Shown here: positions 25,651 through 33,217 of the stretch, piece by piece
Numbering within the stretch: position 1 is the first letter of the stretch
How the letters are laid out: each line of letters opens with the position of its first letter
Assembly (NCBI GenBank): GCA_051201675.1
Contig: CP179212.1
Span: 1,178,001 to 1,242,000 of the forward strand
Reading direction: 5' to 3'
Source of the DNA: HTCC2207 sp002685195
Lineage (GTDB): Bacteria; Pseudomonadota; Gammaproteobacteria; Pseudomonadales; Porticoccaceae
DNA length: 64,000 bases
Notes under the pieces: model-generated
The model's input: only the letters and a program-made list of their open reading frames with translations
What the model was told of the DNA's origin: nothing
Database searches by the model: none
Program-made: the position numbers and the translations under genes

Positions 25651-27366
25651 TCAGCGCAGGGTCCGCTTGGCGTCGGTTTCAGACCGAATTGCCTTAAATT
25701 CAGAGCTAGACTTCAACTGAGGCCACCGGGTCGAATCACCTAAATCTCGCAAAATCGTATGAAATAACTCTATATCTTCCACAGCTCCGCGCAAATCCCA
25801 GTCAGCGCTCCAGGAGTCGCAGGTTTGGTGGTAACAGTTTCCTGTATAATCAGCGATCCACTGATCACCCGCTACACGACCTCCCTCAACCAAATCGGCC
25901 CCACCAGCAATTCCCATTAGCAAAAGCACCGGTACTCCCTGTCTTGCCAGAGAAAAATGATCAGCGCGGTAGAACAATCCATTTTCTGGAAGGTTTTCTG
26001 GTGTTACCACGCGCGACTGTAATGCAGCGGCTCGCATCAGGTCCTCTTCTAGGTCACTTTGTCCCTCACCAACTAGAATGACATCTTTTGCCAAGCCAGC
26101 GGTCTGGAGGATGTCGAGAGTAAAATTAGCGACAGTAGAATGTAGCGGATAAATCGGTTTAGCTGCATACGCGGCTGAACCCAGAAGACCAGCTTCCTCT
26201 GCCGTCCATGCTGCGAATACAACACTACGTGCCATAGGTTTGCCAGCTTTTAGCACACGCGCCAGTTCAATTACGCCAGCGGTACCAAGGGCGTCATCGT
26301 TCGCTCCTGGACGAACAGTTCGGCCCGATGAATCTGGCTCACCCTGACCATAGGCGTCCCAGTGGGAGGATACCATCAAAATTTCGTCTGCCTGACTATG
26401 ACCGGGCAATCTTGCAAGAACATTTTGTGATTCAATTTTTTCCATGGAAACATTAAAGCTTGCACTCAATGAGGTTTGAGGAAGCTCAAACGCACTAAAG
26501 TCATCACTTCTAGCTAATCGACGTTGTTCCACAAGATCCATGCCGGCCGCTGCAAACAACGCGCTCGCTGCATCATAATGCAGCCAACCCTGCAATATTG
26601 GTGGTGTAGGGCCACTAGACTCAGCCAATGCAAACTGACTTCCTGGGCCAGATGAGGCAACATTCCAGCCATAGCCAGCAGCTTTGTCCTCATGAATAAC
26701 AAGTGCTGCAAGCGCGCCTCGCCTCGCAGCCTCTTCATATTTGTAAGCCCAGCGACCGTAATAGGTCATGCGCTTGTTACCAAATCGTCCCCATACAGGC
26801 TCGCTTTCGTTTGCTGAGAAATCTGGGTCATTCACCAAAAATATGGCAATCTTTCCCGTTAAATCAATCTCTCCATAGTCATCCCAGTTTCGTTCTGGAG
26901 CGCTGGCACCAAATCCGACAAATACAAGTGGAGCAGATTGAATATCTATCTTATCTACGGGTCGAACTGTGCTCACAGCAACGTCAAGTCCTTGCACCCA
27001 ATTCTGACTCATATCGCCTACCGAGACACTTAAACGACCATCACTTGCCAGCTGAGTGTGTATAAGGGGCACAGCGTGCGTCCAAGTTCCATCGGTACCT
27101 CCAGGTTCGAGACCCAGTGACTGAAACTGATCTATTAAGAATTTAATGGTTTTAGCCTCCCCAGGCCCGCCAGGGGCGCGGCCTTCGAACTCATCTGAAG
27201 CTAAAACCTTTACAATGTTCGACAAGCGCTGGCTGTCAATGCTTGTTGGTTTTTCATATGAGCTAGTTACAATCTGATCATTATCAAAAGGTTTTTCAAC
27301 CTCAGAACAGGCACTTAAACCAACAAAAACGGTCAGAGTTAAGATAATAAAATTAAAGTGATTCAT
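25651..27366 (-). CDS. M28-family aminopeptidase, lipoprotein
   Basis: This 571-residue zinc peptidase is exported as a lipoprotein (lipobox LSAC, Cys20). A PA-type lid domain is inserted early (IDIQSAPLVFVGFG through VIHEDKAAGYGW). The metal and catalytic residues are visible: SSHWDAYG (His/Asp), GANDDALGTAG (bridging Asp), WTAEEAGLLGS (Glu-Glu) and a late YRADHFSLA His. Such enzymes remove N-terminal residues from peptides. It ends a same-strand run with the amidohydrolase (20-nt gap) and the serine hydrolase, so a shared periplasmic peptide-degrading role is likely. Confidence 0.92.
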   Translation of the reverse strand: MNHFNFIILTLTVFVGLSACSEVEKPFDNDQIVTSSYEKPTSIDSQRLSNIVKVLASDEFEGRAPGGPGEAKTIKFLIDQFQSLGLEPGGTDGTWTHAVPLIHTQLASDGRLSVSVGDMSQNWVQGLDVAVSTVRPVDKIDIQSAPLVFVGFGASAPERNWDDYGEIDLTGKIAIFLVNDPDFSANESEPVWGRFGNKRMTYYGRWAYKYEEAARRGALAALVIHEDKAAGYGWNVASSGPGSQFALAESSGPTPPILQGWLHYDAASALFAAAGMDLVEQRRLARSDDFSAFELPQTSLSASFNVSMEKIESQNVLARLPGHSQADEILMVSSHWDAYGQGEPDSSGRTVRPGANDDALGTAGVIELARVLKAGKPMARSVVFAAWTAEEAGLLGSAAYAAKPIYPLHSTVANFTLDILQTAGLAKDVILVGEGQSDLEEDLMRAAALQSRVVTPENLPENGLFYRADHFSLARQGVPVLLLMGIAGGADLVEGGRVAGDQWIADYTGNCYHQTCDSWSADWDLRGAVEDIELFHTILRDLGDSTRWPQLKSSSEFKAIRSETDAKRTLR

Positions 27367-27386
27367 AGTAGGGGTTTCCGTTACGT

Positions 27387-28796
27387 TTATGAGCCGAAAT
27401 TGGCGACAGAACCCTTCACAATCACACGAAAAATATCCTGTGTATGCTGAATATTCTCAATTGGGTTTTGGTTTAATATCAGGATGTCGGCTACCTTTCC
27501 TTCATCTAGGGTACCCATGGTGGACTCTAAGTTAAAAAATTCAGCAGGAGACAGAGTCGCCGCTCGGAGCGCAGCCTTCGCAGATAAACCAGCTTCCACC
27601 AATAACTCTAATTCTTTGTGCAGACTGAATCCCGGTGTTAAATAGCCGATGGGAGTGTCCGTGCCAGCTAAAATTTTCACCTCATTATCATCAAATAACT
27701 TAACTAACTTCATACTCCATTCTTGGAAAATAAGCCCATTTTCACTCACCGGTTCCTTTGCCGCCAAGATGGATTCCTGCTCCCAACGTTTGCGCACTGA
27801 ATCCGGTAGGTCGTTGTAATTCTTCCGCCAGTTGGGGTCTGCAAAATAACGTTTGGCATCCAAGGTATTAATGGTCAGTGTTGGTGTTTGGTAAACACCA
27901 TAATCTGATAATAGCTGGATTATTTTTTCGCAGCGTGCTTGATCATAATTGGCAATGGAAGGAAATCGTTGCGCCTGATGAATCGCTGTTCGAAGAGCCG
28001 AGCCTGGGATACCATCTTTGTTTTGAAGTTGTACTTGGCGGATTTCATGCATAGACTCAGCATTATTTGAACAGGCTAAATCCATATTCCTTATATGCTG
28101 CATACCTCCTAGTCCTGCTTTGACTGCTTCGGTAAGGTCGATACTCAGCGGTATGTGCCCAGTGACACGCAAGTTTTTCTTTTTAGCGATGCGCAGCAGT
28201 TCGAGGTAAGTCGGCTGAGATAACATTTCATAAGATTTCAAGAATGTTGCGCCATCCGATACTAGACGATCCACAGTATCTTCAACGTTGTCCTGCTCAT
28301 CGATACCTATGGATAAATTGGGAAAGCCCGGTTCCTCACCCTTATAAACTCGATCCTTTCCATCTATTAATGGACCTGAGAAGAACAACCGAGGTGTTAT
28401 ACCAGGGTTGGCCTCTACATAGTCAATTGCGGGTTGTAGCTTTGTTATTAAGGCACCAGTGTCTCTGATGCTTGTAATGCCTTGACTTAGAAATAGACGA
28501 TAACTAGTGACATAGTCCAGATCGGGGATAAACGTCAGATGGACATGGGCATCCCAAAGGCCAGGAATAATAAATTTGTCGGTAGCATCGATGAGATGAT
28601 CGTCAGGCTGAATGTCAAAAGCCTCTGTACTAGACTGTATAGATAAAATTTCATCTCCAGAGATTATCATTGTCGTATTCGGCCGATCGGGATTATGGCC
28701 ATCAATTAAGGTTCCATTGCTGATAATCACTCTTGCTTCAGCAAAGGTTTGAATGTGCAGTAAAGATAGAAACAGTAAAATCAACCAAGTTTTCAT
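27387..28796 (-). CDS. exported metal-dependent amidohydrolase
   Basis: This 469-residue amidohydrolase-superfamily protein has a signal peptide (MKTWLILLFLSLLHIQTFAEA). The order of metal ligands is typical: DAHVHLTF (HxH), FLKSYEML (candidate bridging Lys), VTGHIPLS and GMQHIRNMD (His), and LAGTDTPIGY (Asp). The C-terminal segment AALRAATLSPAEFFNL and VADILILNQNP are hallmarks of the imidazolonepropionase/prolidase-like branch. It could hydrolyse dipeptides or cyclic amides; the exact substrate is unknown. It lies between an M28 peptidase and a serine hydrolase on the same strand. Confidence 0.9.
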   Translation of the reverse strand: MKTWLILLFLSLLHIQTFAEARVIISNGTLIDGHNPDRPNTTMIISGDEILSIQSSTEAFDIQPDDHLIDATDKFIIPGLWDAHVHLTFIPDLDYVTSYRLFLSQGITSIRDTGALITKLQPAIDYVEANPGITPRLFFSGPLIDGKDRVYKGEEPGFPNLSIGIDEQDNVEDTVDRLVSDGATFLKSYEMLSQPTYLELLRIAKKKNLRVTGHIPLSIDLTEAVKAGLGGMQHIRNMDLACSNNAESMHEIRQVQLQNKDGIPGSALRTAIHQAQRFPSIANYDQARCEKIIQLLSDYGVYQTPTLTINTLDAKRYFADPNWRKNYNDLPDSVRKRWEQESILAAKEPVSENGLIFQEWSMKLVKLFDDNEVKILAGTDTPIGYLTPGFSLHKELELLVEAGLSAKAALRAATLSPAEFFNLESTMGTLDEGKVADILILNQNPIENIQHTQDIFRVIVKGSVANFGS

Positions 28797-28848
28797 AGCA
28801 TCTCAACTCAAATTAAATAATTAAAATTTTAGGTTACAAAGATCCTTT

Positions 28849-30072
28849 TTAGCTTGCAAGAGCTTTAAGAACCCTCGATGATAAGTATTCTTTTGTTGGT
28901 CTCGAGATGTCGAATATATTCCATCCATTAAAAACCATGACGAGGTTATGCTCGGGAATAATCAGCAGGTATTGGCCACCATATCCGCTGCCACTAAGCA
29001 TCCATTTCTCTTTTCCACCTTCGTAGGGGGCAAGCCACCACTGAAACCCATAATGATTGCCACTAAATCCAGTATCAGTGGCCGGTGTCATGGTGGAGGT
29101 AACCCATTCTTTGGGAAGTATTTGTTGATCTAACCATCGGCCATTATTGAGGTATAAAAGTCCGATCTTTGCGAAGTCTCTCGTAGATAGGTACAGCCCG
29201 CCTTCAGCATCGGTTAACCCTTTTGGCGTTTTCTTCCAGTAGAAATCTTGGATGCCCATAGGGTCAAAGAGATACTTCTGGGCATATTCATCAACTGGCA
29301 TACTTACTGAGGTCTGAAGAATATGGGACAGCAAAATAGTGATACCACTGTTATAAACAAATTGTTGTCCTGGCTCCGTCTCCATTGGTAAAGACAAGAT
29401 AAACTTCAACCAATTATCACTGCTTTCCATACTTGCGGCATCGTTTGATGGGTCGGTGTATGCATGGGTAAATTCATCCCACTTAATACCTGAGGTCATG
29501 GTTAGCAGATCTCTAATCGTAATTGACTGCTTGATAGGATCGCTGAACAGAGACTTATATTTCGGGAAATATCCTACGATTTTTGCATCTAGATCAGTAA
29601 TTTCGCCACGACTAATTGCAATCCCAAAAAGTGCAGAGGTAACACTTTTTGTAACGGACTGAATAGTGTGGAGCTTCGTGTTTCTGTAAAAGGGGTGCCA
29701 AACTGGATCATGATAATTATATTGGGCGATAGCAAGATCGCCGTAATTTTTTTTCATGATTCCTGCTTGCTCTAGTTTGCTTAGTTTAGTAAGAGTGATG
29801 TAATCAACGTCGTAATACCGTTCAAAAATGATATCTCCCTCTTTAACAACCAAGAAGCTATTTATATATCCGTGATCCCCATTCTCAAACTCTTGATGTA
29901 ATTTTTCTAGGTCTGTGGCGCTGACACCTTTAGTTTCTGGTGACGAGATACTCCATTCACTCGTGTGATTGGAGCTATCTCTAATTTCCACAGTATTTGC
30001 AACCGTACTTTTTGCAACCGTACTTAGAGAGAATAAAACTGATAGTAAAGTAAAGAATAATACGTTTTTCAT
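28849..30072 (-). CDS. exported serine hydrolase (class C beta-lactamase fold)
   Basis: This 407-residue protein has a signal peptide (MKNVLFFTLLSVLFSLSTVA). The family signature S-x-x-K is QSVTKSVTSALFG, and the Y-x-N-type motif is FVYNSGITILL. The third motif, normally HxG or KTG, is the glycine-rich MLSGSGYGGQ. The family includes esterases, D-aminopeptidases and beta-lactamases, so resistance should not be inferred. It is the first gene of a minus-strand run with the amidohydrolase and M28 peptidase, separated from the former by 52 nt. Confidence 0.9.
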   Translation of the reverse strand: MKNVLFFTLLSVLFSLSTVAKSTVANTVEIRDSSNHTSEWSISSPETKGVSATDLEKLHQEFENGDHGYINSFLVVKEGDIIFERYYDVDYITLTKLSKLEQAGIMKKNYGDLAIAQYNYHDPVWHPFYRNTKLHTIQSVTKSVTSALFGIAISRGEITDLDAKIVGYFPKYKSLFSDPIKQSITIRDLLTMTSGIKWDEFTHAYTDPSNDAASMESSDNWLKFILSLPMETEPGQQFVYNSGITILLSHILQTSVSMPVDEYAQKYLFDPMGIQDFYWKKTPKGLTDAEGGLYLSTRDFAKIGLLYLNNGRWLDQQILPKEWVTSTMTPATDTGFSGNHYGFQWWLAPYEGGKEKWMLSGSGYGGQYLLIIPEHNLVMVFNGWNIFDISRPTKEYLSSRVLKALAS

Positions 30073-30204
30073 GCCGGTGACCTCTATGGATCCTAACTTA
30101 CCAACAGATATGTTAATTCAAAAATTTGAAAACTATCATAGATTAATAAGTAGTCTAATCAAAGCGGGCGAGGGCGATATTTGAGTGTCGAGAAAAGAGA
30201 TGTC

Positions 30205-30243
30205 TGTATCCGTTAGACGTCTTGTTAGACTGAGACGGATACA
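30205..30243. other. hairpin-forming sequence downstream of the tRNA genes
   Basis: TGTATCCGT (30205-30213) and ACGGATACA (30235-30243) can form a 9-bp stem. The loop contains the small palindrome AGACGTCT. It lies in the ~240-nt gap between tRNA-His and the serine hydrolase gene and could help end tRNA transcription. Neither side has a clear T run. The rest of this gap is AT-rich with no feature I recognise. Confidence 0.35.
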
Positions 30244-30309
30244 CACCTAGGTCAAAGAATGGTGTTTCTTACTTATAAATAAAAACATGCTGACTTTCAG
30301 AGGGAATAA

Positions 30310-30386
30310 TGGGGTGGACGACGGGGATTGAACCCGCGACCACCGGAATCACAATCCGGGGCTCTACCAACTGAGCTACGTCCACC
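30310..30386 (-). tRNA. tRNA-His (GTG)
   Basis: A cloverleaf of 77 nt including an encoded CCA. Acceptor GTGGACG pairs with CGTCCAC, with the extra 5' G (position -1) facing C73 that is diagnostic of tRNA-His. The anticodon loop TTGTGAT reads GTG. The T-loop and D-loop are standard. It is the last of three tRNA genes read on the minus strand. Confidence 0.97.
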
Positions 30387-30421
30387 ATTAAATAGGAACA
30401 ACATTGGGCTACATCAAAAGA

Positions 30422-30498
<77 letters not shown>

Positions 30499-30518
30499 AA
30501 ATTTTAAAAGCCGGAAAG

Positions 30519-30595
30519 TGGTCGGGGATGAGGGATTCGAACCCCCGACATCCTGCTCCCAAAGCAGGCGCGCTACCAGACTGCGCTAATCCCCG
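30519..30595 (-). tRNA. tRNA-Pro (TGG)
   Basis: A 77-nt cloverleaf with acceptor CGGGGAT pairing ATCCCCG, an A discriminator and encoded CCA. The anticodon loop TTTGGGA reads TGG. It is the first tRNA of the Pro-Arg-His unit behind the promoter at 30631-30659. The C1 start with A73 is typical of tRNA-Pro. Confidence 0.97.
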
Positions 30596-30630
30596 ATTGT
30601 CTTACCAAGCGGTCTCTCTTGCGAGCGCGC

Positions 30631-30659
30631 ATAATACTGACAGAGCGTGTTTTCGTCAA
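30631..30659 (-). promoter_or_regulatory. strong sigma-70 promoter of the tRNA unit
   Basis: On the minus strand TTGACG (30654-30659) and TATTAT (30631-30636) are 17 bp apart, close to consensus. The discriminator after the -10 is GC-only at first (GCGCGC), the hallmark of stringently controlled stable-RNA promoters. The tRNA-Pro 5' end lies about 30 nt downstream of the expected start site. Confidence 0.88.
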
Positions 30660-30829
30660 TGTGAAATCACAACTTCAGACAAGAATATCAGGGAGATTTT
30701 TCAGATGTTGATCAATCGGACGCGATTAGATGAATTATTGTGTTTATAATTCCATTCACAATCACTAGCTATGAACCTCAAATGGTTGTGTTACGCGCCT
30801 AAAAAGAACAAATGTTGGAGACTATATAA

Positions 30830-31483
30830 GTGCGAAGTGTCGTTTTGAATAGCCATTCTTGTCCTTTGTGCTGCAACGATAATTTAGCAGATTATCACTG
30901 CGATAAGCATCGTTATTATTTGCTGTGCAAGCGGTGCTCCTTGGTTTCTGTGCCAAGGCAGTTTCATCTTTCTTCAGAGGCTGAAAAGGAAGTTTATGAT
31001 CAACACCAAAACAGTCCCGATGATAAGGGATACCGTGAGTTTTTGGCTAAACTAGTGACACCATTATTAGCGCGCTTACCCAACAAAAGTTGCGGTTTAG
31101 ATTTTGGCAGTGGCCCCGGCCCAACACTCTCTGTAATGCTTGAAGATCAGGGTCACAGCATGAATGTTTATGATCTTTACTACGCCAGAGATGAGGCAGT
31201 ATTAGGGCAATCCTATGACTTTATAACCTCCACCGAGGTTGTCGAGCACCTTGCAAATCCTAAATTGGAGCTTGAGCGTTTATGGTCACTGATTGAGCCT
31301 GGCGGGTATTTAGGATTGATGACTAAGCTTGTTGCCGACCAAAAGAGCTTTAGCAGTTGGCACTATAAGAATGATCCTACTCATATTTCTTTTTTCTCCA
31401 AAGCCACATTTAATTATTTGGCTCGGCAGTGGGGAGCCAAGGTTGAATTTTTTGGTAACGATGTGATAATTTTTCAGAAATAG
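30830..31483 (+). CDS. class I SAM-dependent methyltransferase with N-terminal zinc-ribbon-like cysteines
   Basis: This 217-residue protein begins with two CxxC-like pairs (CPLCCNDN and LLCKRCSLV) that could bind zinc. The SAM-binding motif I is LDFGSGPGPTLSVML, and the later STEVVEHLANP segment is typical of motif II in this group. The substrate is unknown. The start used is a GTG at 30830, in frame with the cysteine motif. The last 74 nt overlap the 3' end of the facing decarboxylase gene. Confidence 0.85.
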   Translation: MRSVVLNSHSCPLCCNDNLADYHCDKHRYYLLCKRCSLVSVPRQFHLSSEAEKEVYDQHQNSPDDKGYREFLAKLVTPLLARLPNKSCGLDFGSGPGPTLSVMLEDQGHSMNVYDLYYARDEAVLGQSYDFITSTEVVEHLANPKLELERLWSLIEPGGYLGLMTKLVADQKSFSSWHYKNDPTHISFFSKATFNYLARQWGAKVEFFGNDVIIFQK

Positions 31484-32867
31484 CGCTTCGAGCTTCTATA
31501 AAGGCTTGCACCGAACGGCTGATGTCTTGCTCACTTGTGGCCCAAGAACAGACACTGATGCGAATGACTTTTTTGCCCTTCCATATAGAACCACCGACCC
31601 AGCACTCTCCGCTAGCTTGAATTGTTTCAAGGAGCTTTTGAGTCACCTCATCCTCGTCACTTGGCGATACAAGTACTTGATTAAATACAACATCATTTAT
31701 AATGGAAAAACCCGCGGCGTTGAGTTCTCGAGCAAATTGCACTGCACGTTCATGTAGTTGGAACACTAGCTCATCGACCCCTGATTTACCTAGATATTTA
31801 AGAGCGGCCCACAGCTCCACAGCACGTGCCCGACGAGACATTTCAGGGGTGTACAGCATACCGTCGCGATTGTCACTGTAGCTTGAAGTAAGATAAGCCC
31901 CAGAAGCCTGCAAAGCGGTTATTAGTGCCTCTTTATCGCGGCAAAGTAAAATGCCGCTGTCGTAGGGGGTATTAAGAGTTTTGTGCCCATCAACTGACCA
32001 AGAATGTGCTTTTTCTACTCCTTTGGTGAGATGCTTTAATCGTTCGGTACCTGCGGCCCAAAGACCAAAAGCCCCATCGATATGTACCCAGGCGCCCACT
32101 GCATTGGCTTGGTCGCATATATCCTCAAAGGGATCAAAGGCACCGGAGTTAACGTTTCCGGCCTGGAGCATCAGAATACAACTATTGTCCAGTGGAGGTA
32201 TTTGTGCAGGATCAATGCGTCCTTGATCATCCCCTGCAACCCATTCAATGTTATCTAAACCGAAACCAAGTAGCGCCACCGCTTTAACCACGGCACCGTG
32301 AATATCTTGCCCGGCAATAATGCGCACTGGCGGTGCGCCATTGTGGCCCTGCTTATTAAAGTCCCATCCCAAATTTTTATATATACGCAATCGGGCGGCT
32401 GCTAATCCGCAGAAGATAGCTGATGAGGATCCGCTGACAAAACCGGCCACAGTAGATTCTGGAAGGCCCAACAACTGCTGCAGCCAGCGTTCGCAAATTT
32501 CCTCTAGCTTTGAGGTAATAGGGGACATTACTTGCAGAGCTGTGTTTTGATCCCAGAAGTCGGTTAGCCATTTGGTGGCAAGTGTTACGGGTAGAATGCC
32601 CCCAGTAACAAAGCCAAAATAACGGCCACCTGTGTTTGCTGTTGTCGCGGGCGAGCCGAGCCGATGAAGTTGCTCGAGAATGTCACTTGAGTCACCGTTT
32701 TGGCTTGGCATATCTTCATTGAATTGAATAAGATCAGAGGTAGCCTCATCAGCGGGGAATACATGCCGTTCGGCAATACTATTGGAATAATCAAAGGCAT
32801 AGTTTTTAGCCTGCTCAAAGAGTTTTTTATCTGATTGCTCTGCATGCATTTTCTTGCTGATATCCAT
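31410..32867 (-). CDS. pyridoxal-phosphate-dependent decarboxylase (group II)
   Basis: This 485-residue group II amino-acid decarboxylase belongs to the family of aromatic-amino-acid, glutamate and aspartate decarboxylases. The PLP lysine lies in SVDGHKTLNTPYDSG, and the cofactor-binding Asp lies in WVHIDGAFGLW. VSGSSSAIFCGLAAARLR is the phosphate-binding region. The 'PYDSG' sequence after the lysine is not specific enough to name the substrate. It has an AGGGA ribosome site before the ATG at 32867 and overlaps the methyltransferase 3' end by 74 nt. Confidence 0.9.
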   Translation of the reverse strand: MDISKKMHAEQSDKKLFEQAKNYAFDYSNSIAERHVFPADEATSDLIQFNEDMPSQNGDSSDILEQLHRLGSPATTANTGGRYFGFVTGGILPVTLATKWLTDFWDQNTALQVMSPITSKLEEICERWLQQLLGLPESTVAGFVSGSSSAIFCGLAAARLRIYKNLGWDFNKQGHNGAPPVRIIAGQDIHGAVVKAVALLGFGLDNIEWVAGDDQGRIDPAQIPPLDNSCILMLQAGNVNSGAFDPFEDICDQANAVGAWVHIDGAFGLWAAGTERLKHLTKGVEKAHSWSVDGHKTLNTPYDSGILLCRDKEALITALQASGAYLTSSYSDNRDGMLYTPEMSRRARAVELWAALKYLGKSGVDELVFQLHERAVQFARELNAAGFSIINDVVFNQVLVSPSDEDEVTQKLLETIQASGECWVGGSIWKGKKVIRISVCSWATSEQDISRSVQAFIEARSAISEKLSHRYQKIQPWLPTAEPNN

Positions 32868-33217
32868 CTTTTATTCCCTGAGTGCACCGTCTTTATTAAC
32901 AGAGATAGTAAATCACAGAACCCTGTTCTTAGACAATGTAGTCAAAAGGATTGTGGTAAAAACTAACAGGGGAGTTGCGGGATTAGGATGTTTTTTTGGT
33001 CACGATACACTCACCAACACCACAACAAGGGACATGAGATGCTGTTGGCGAATGCACCGCGTTCTACTCTGACAACAATTTTTAGTCATGGTTCAGTTAC
33101 TCAATAAATAATTCGTGATGGGATCAAAAAGATAGACAGTGCGATTAACAAAGTTAAACTACAGGTCTTGTTTAAACACTAAATACAAAAAAGCAGACTA
33201 CCAAGGATAGAGAAACT
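32868..33217. other. 350-nt gap upstream of fadB
   Basis: No gene is supported here. A short plus-strand reading frame (32854-33072) lacks any recognisable feature. GTTTAAAC near 33171-33178 is a perfect 8-bp palindrome about 40 nt before the fadB start and could be part of a regulatory site. The region should hold the promoters of fadB and of the decarboxylase, but I see no clear -35/-10 pair. Confidence 0.4.

Noticed and set aside
32854..33072. Possible 72-residue gene in the gap before fadB
   Set aside because: There is no family resemblance, no ribosome site and no support from neighbours.
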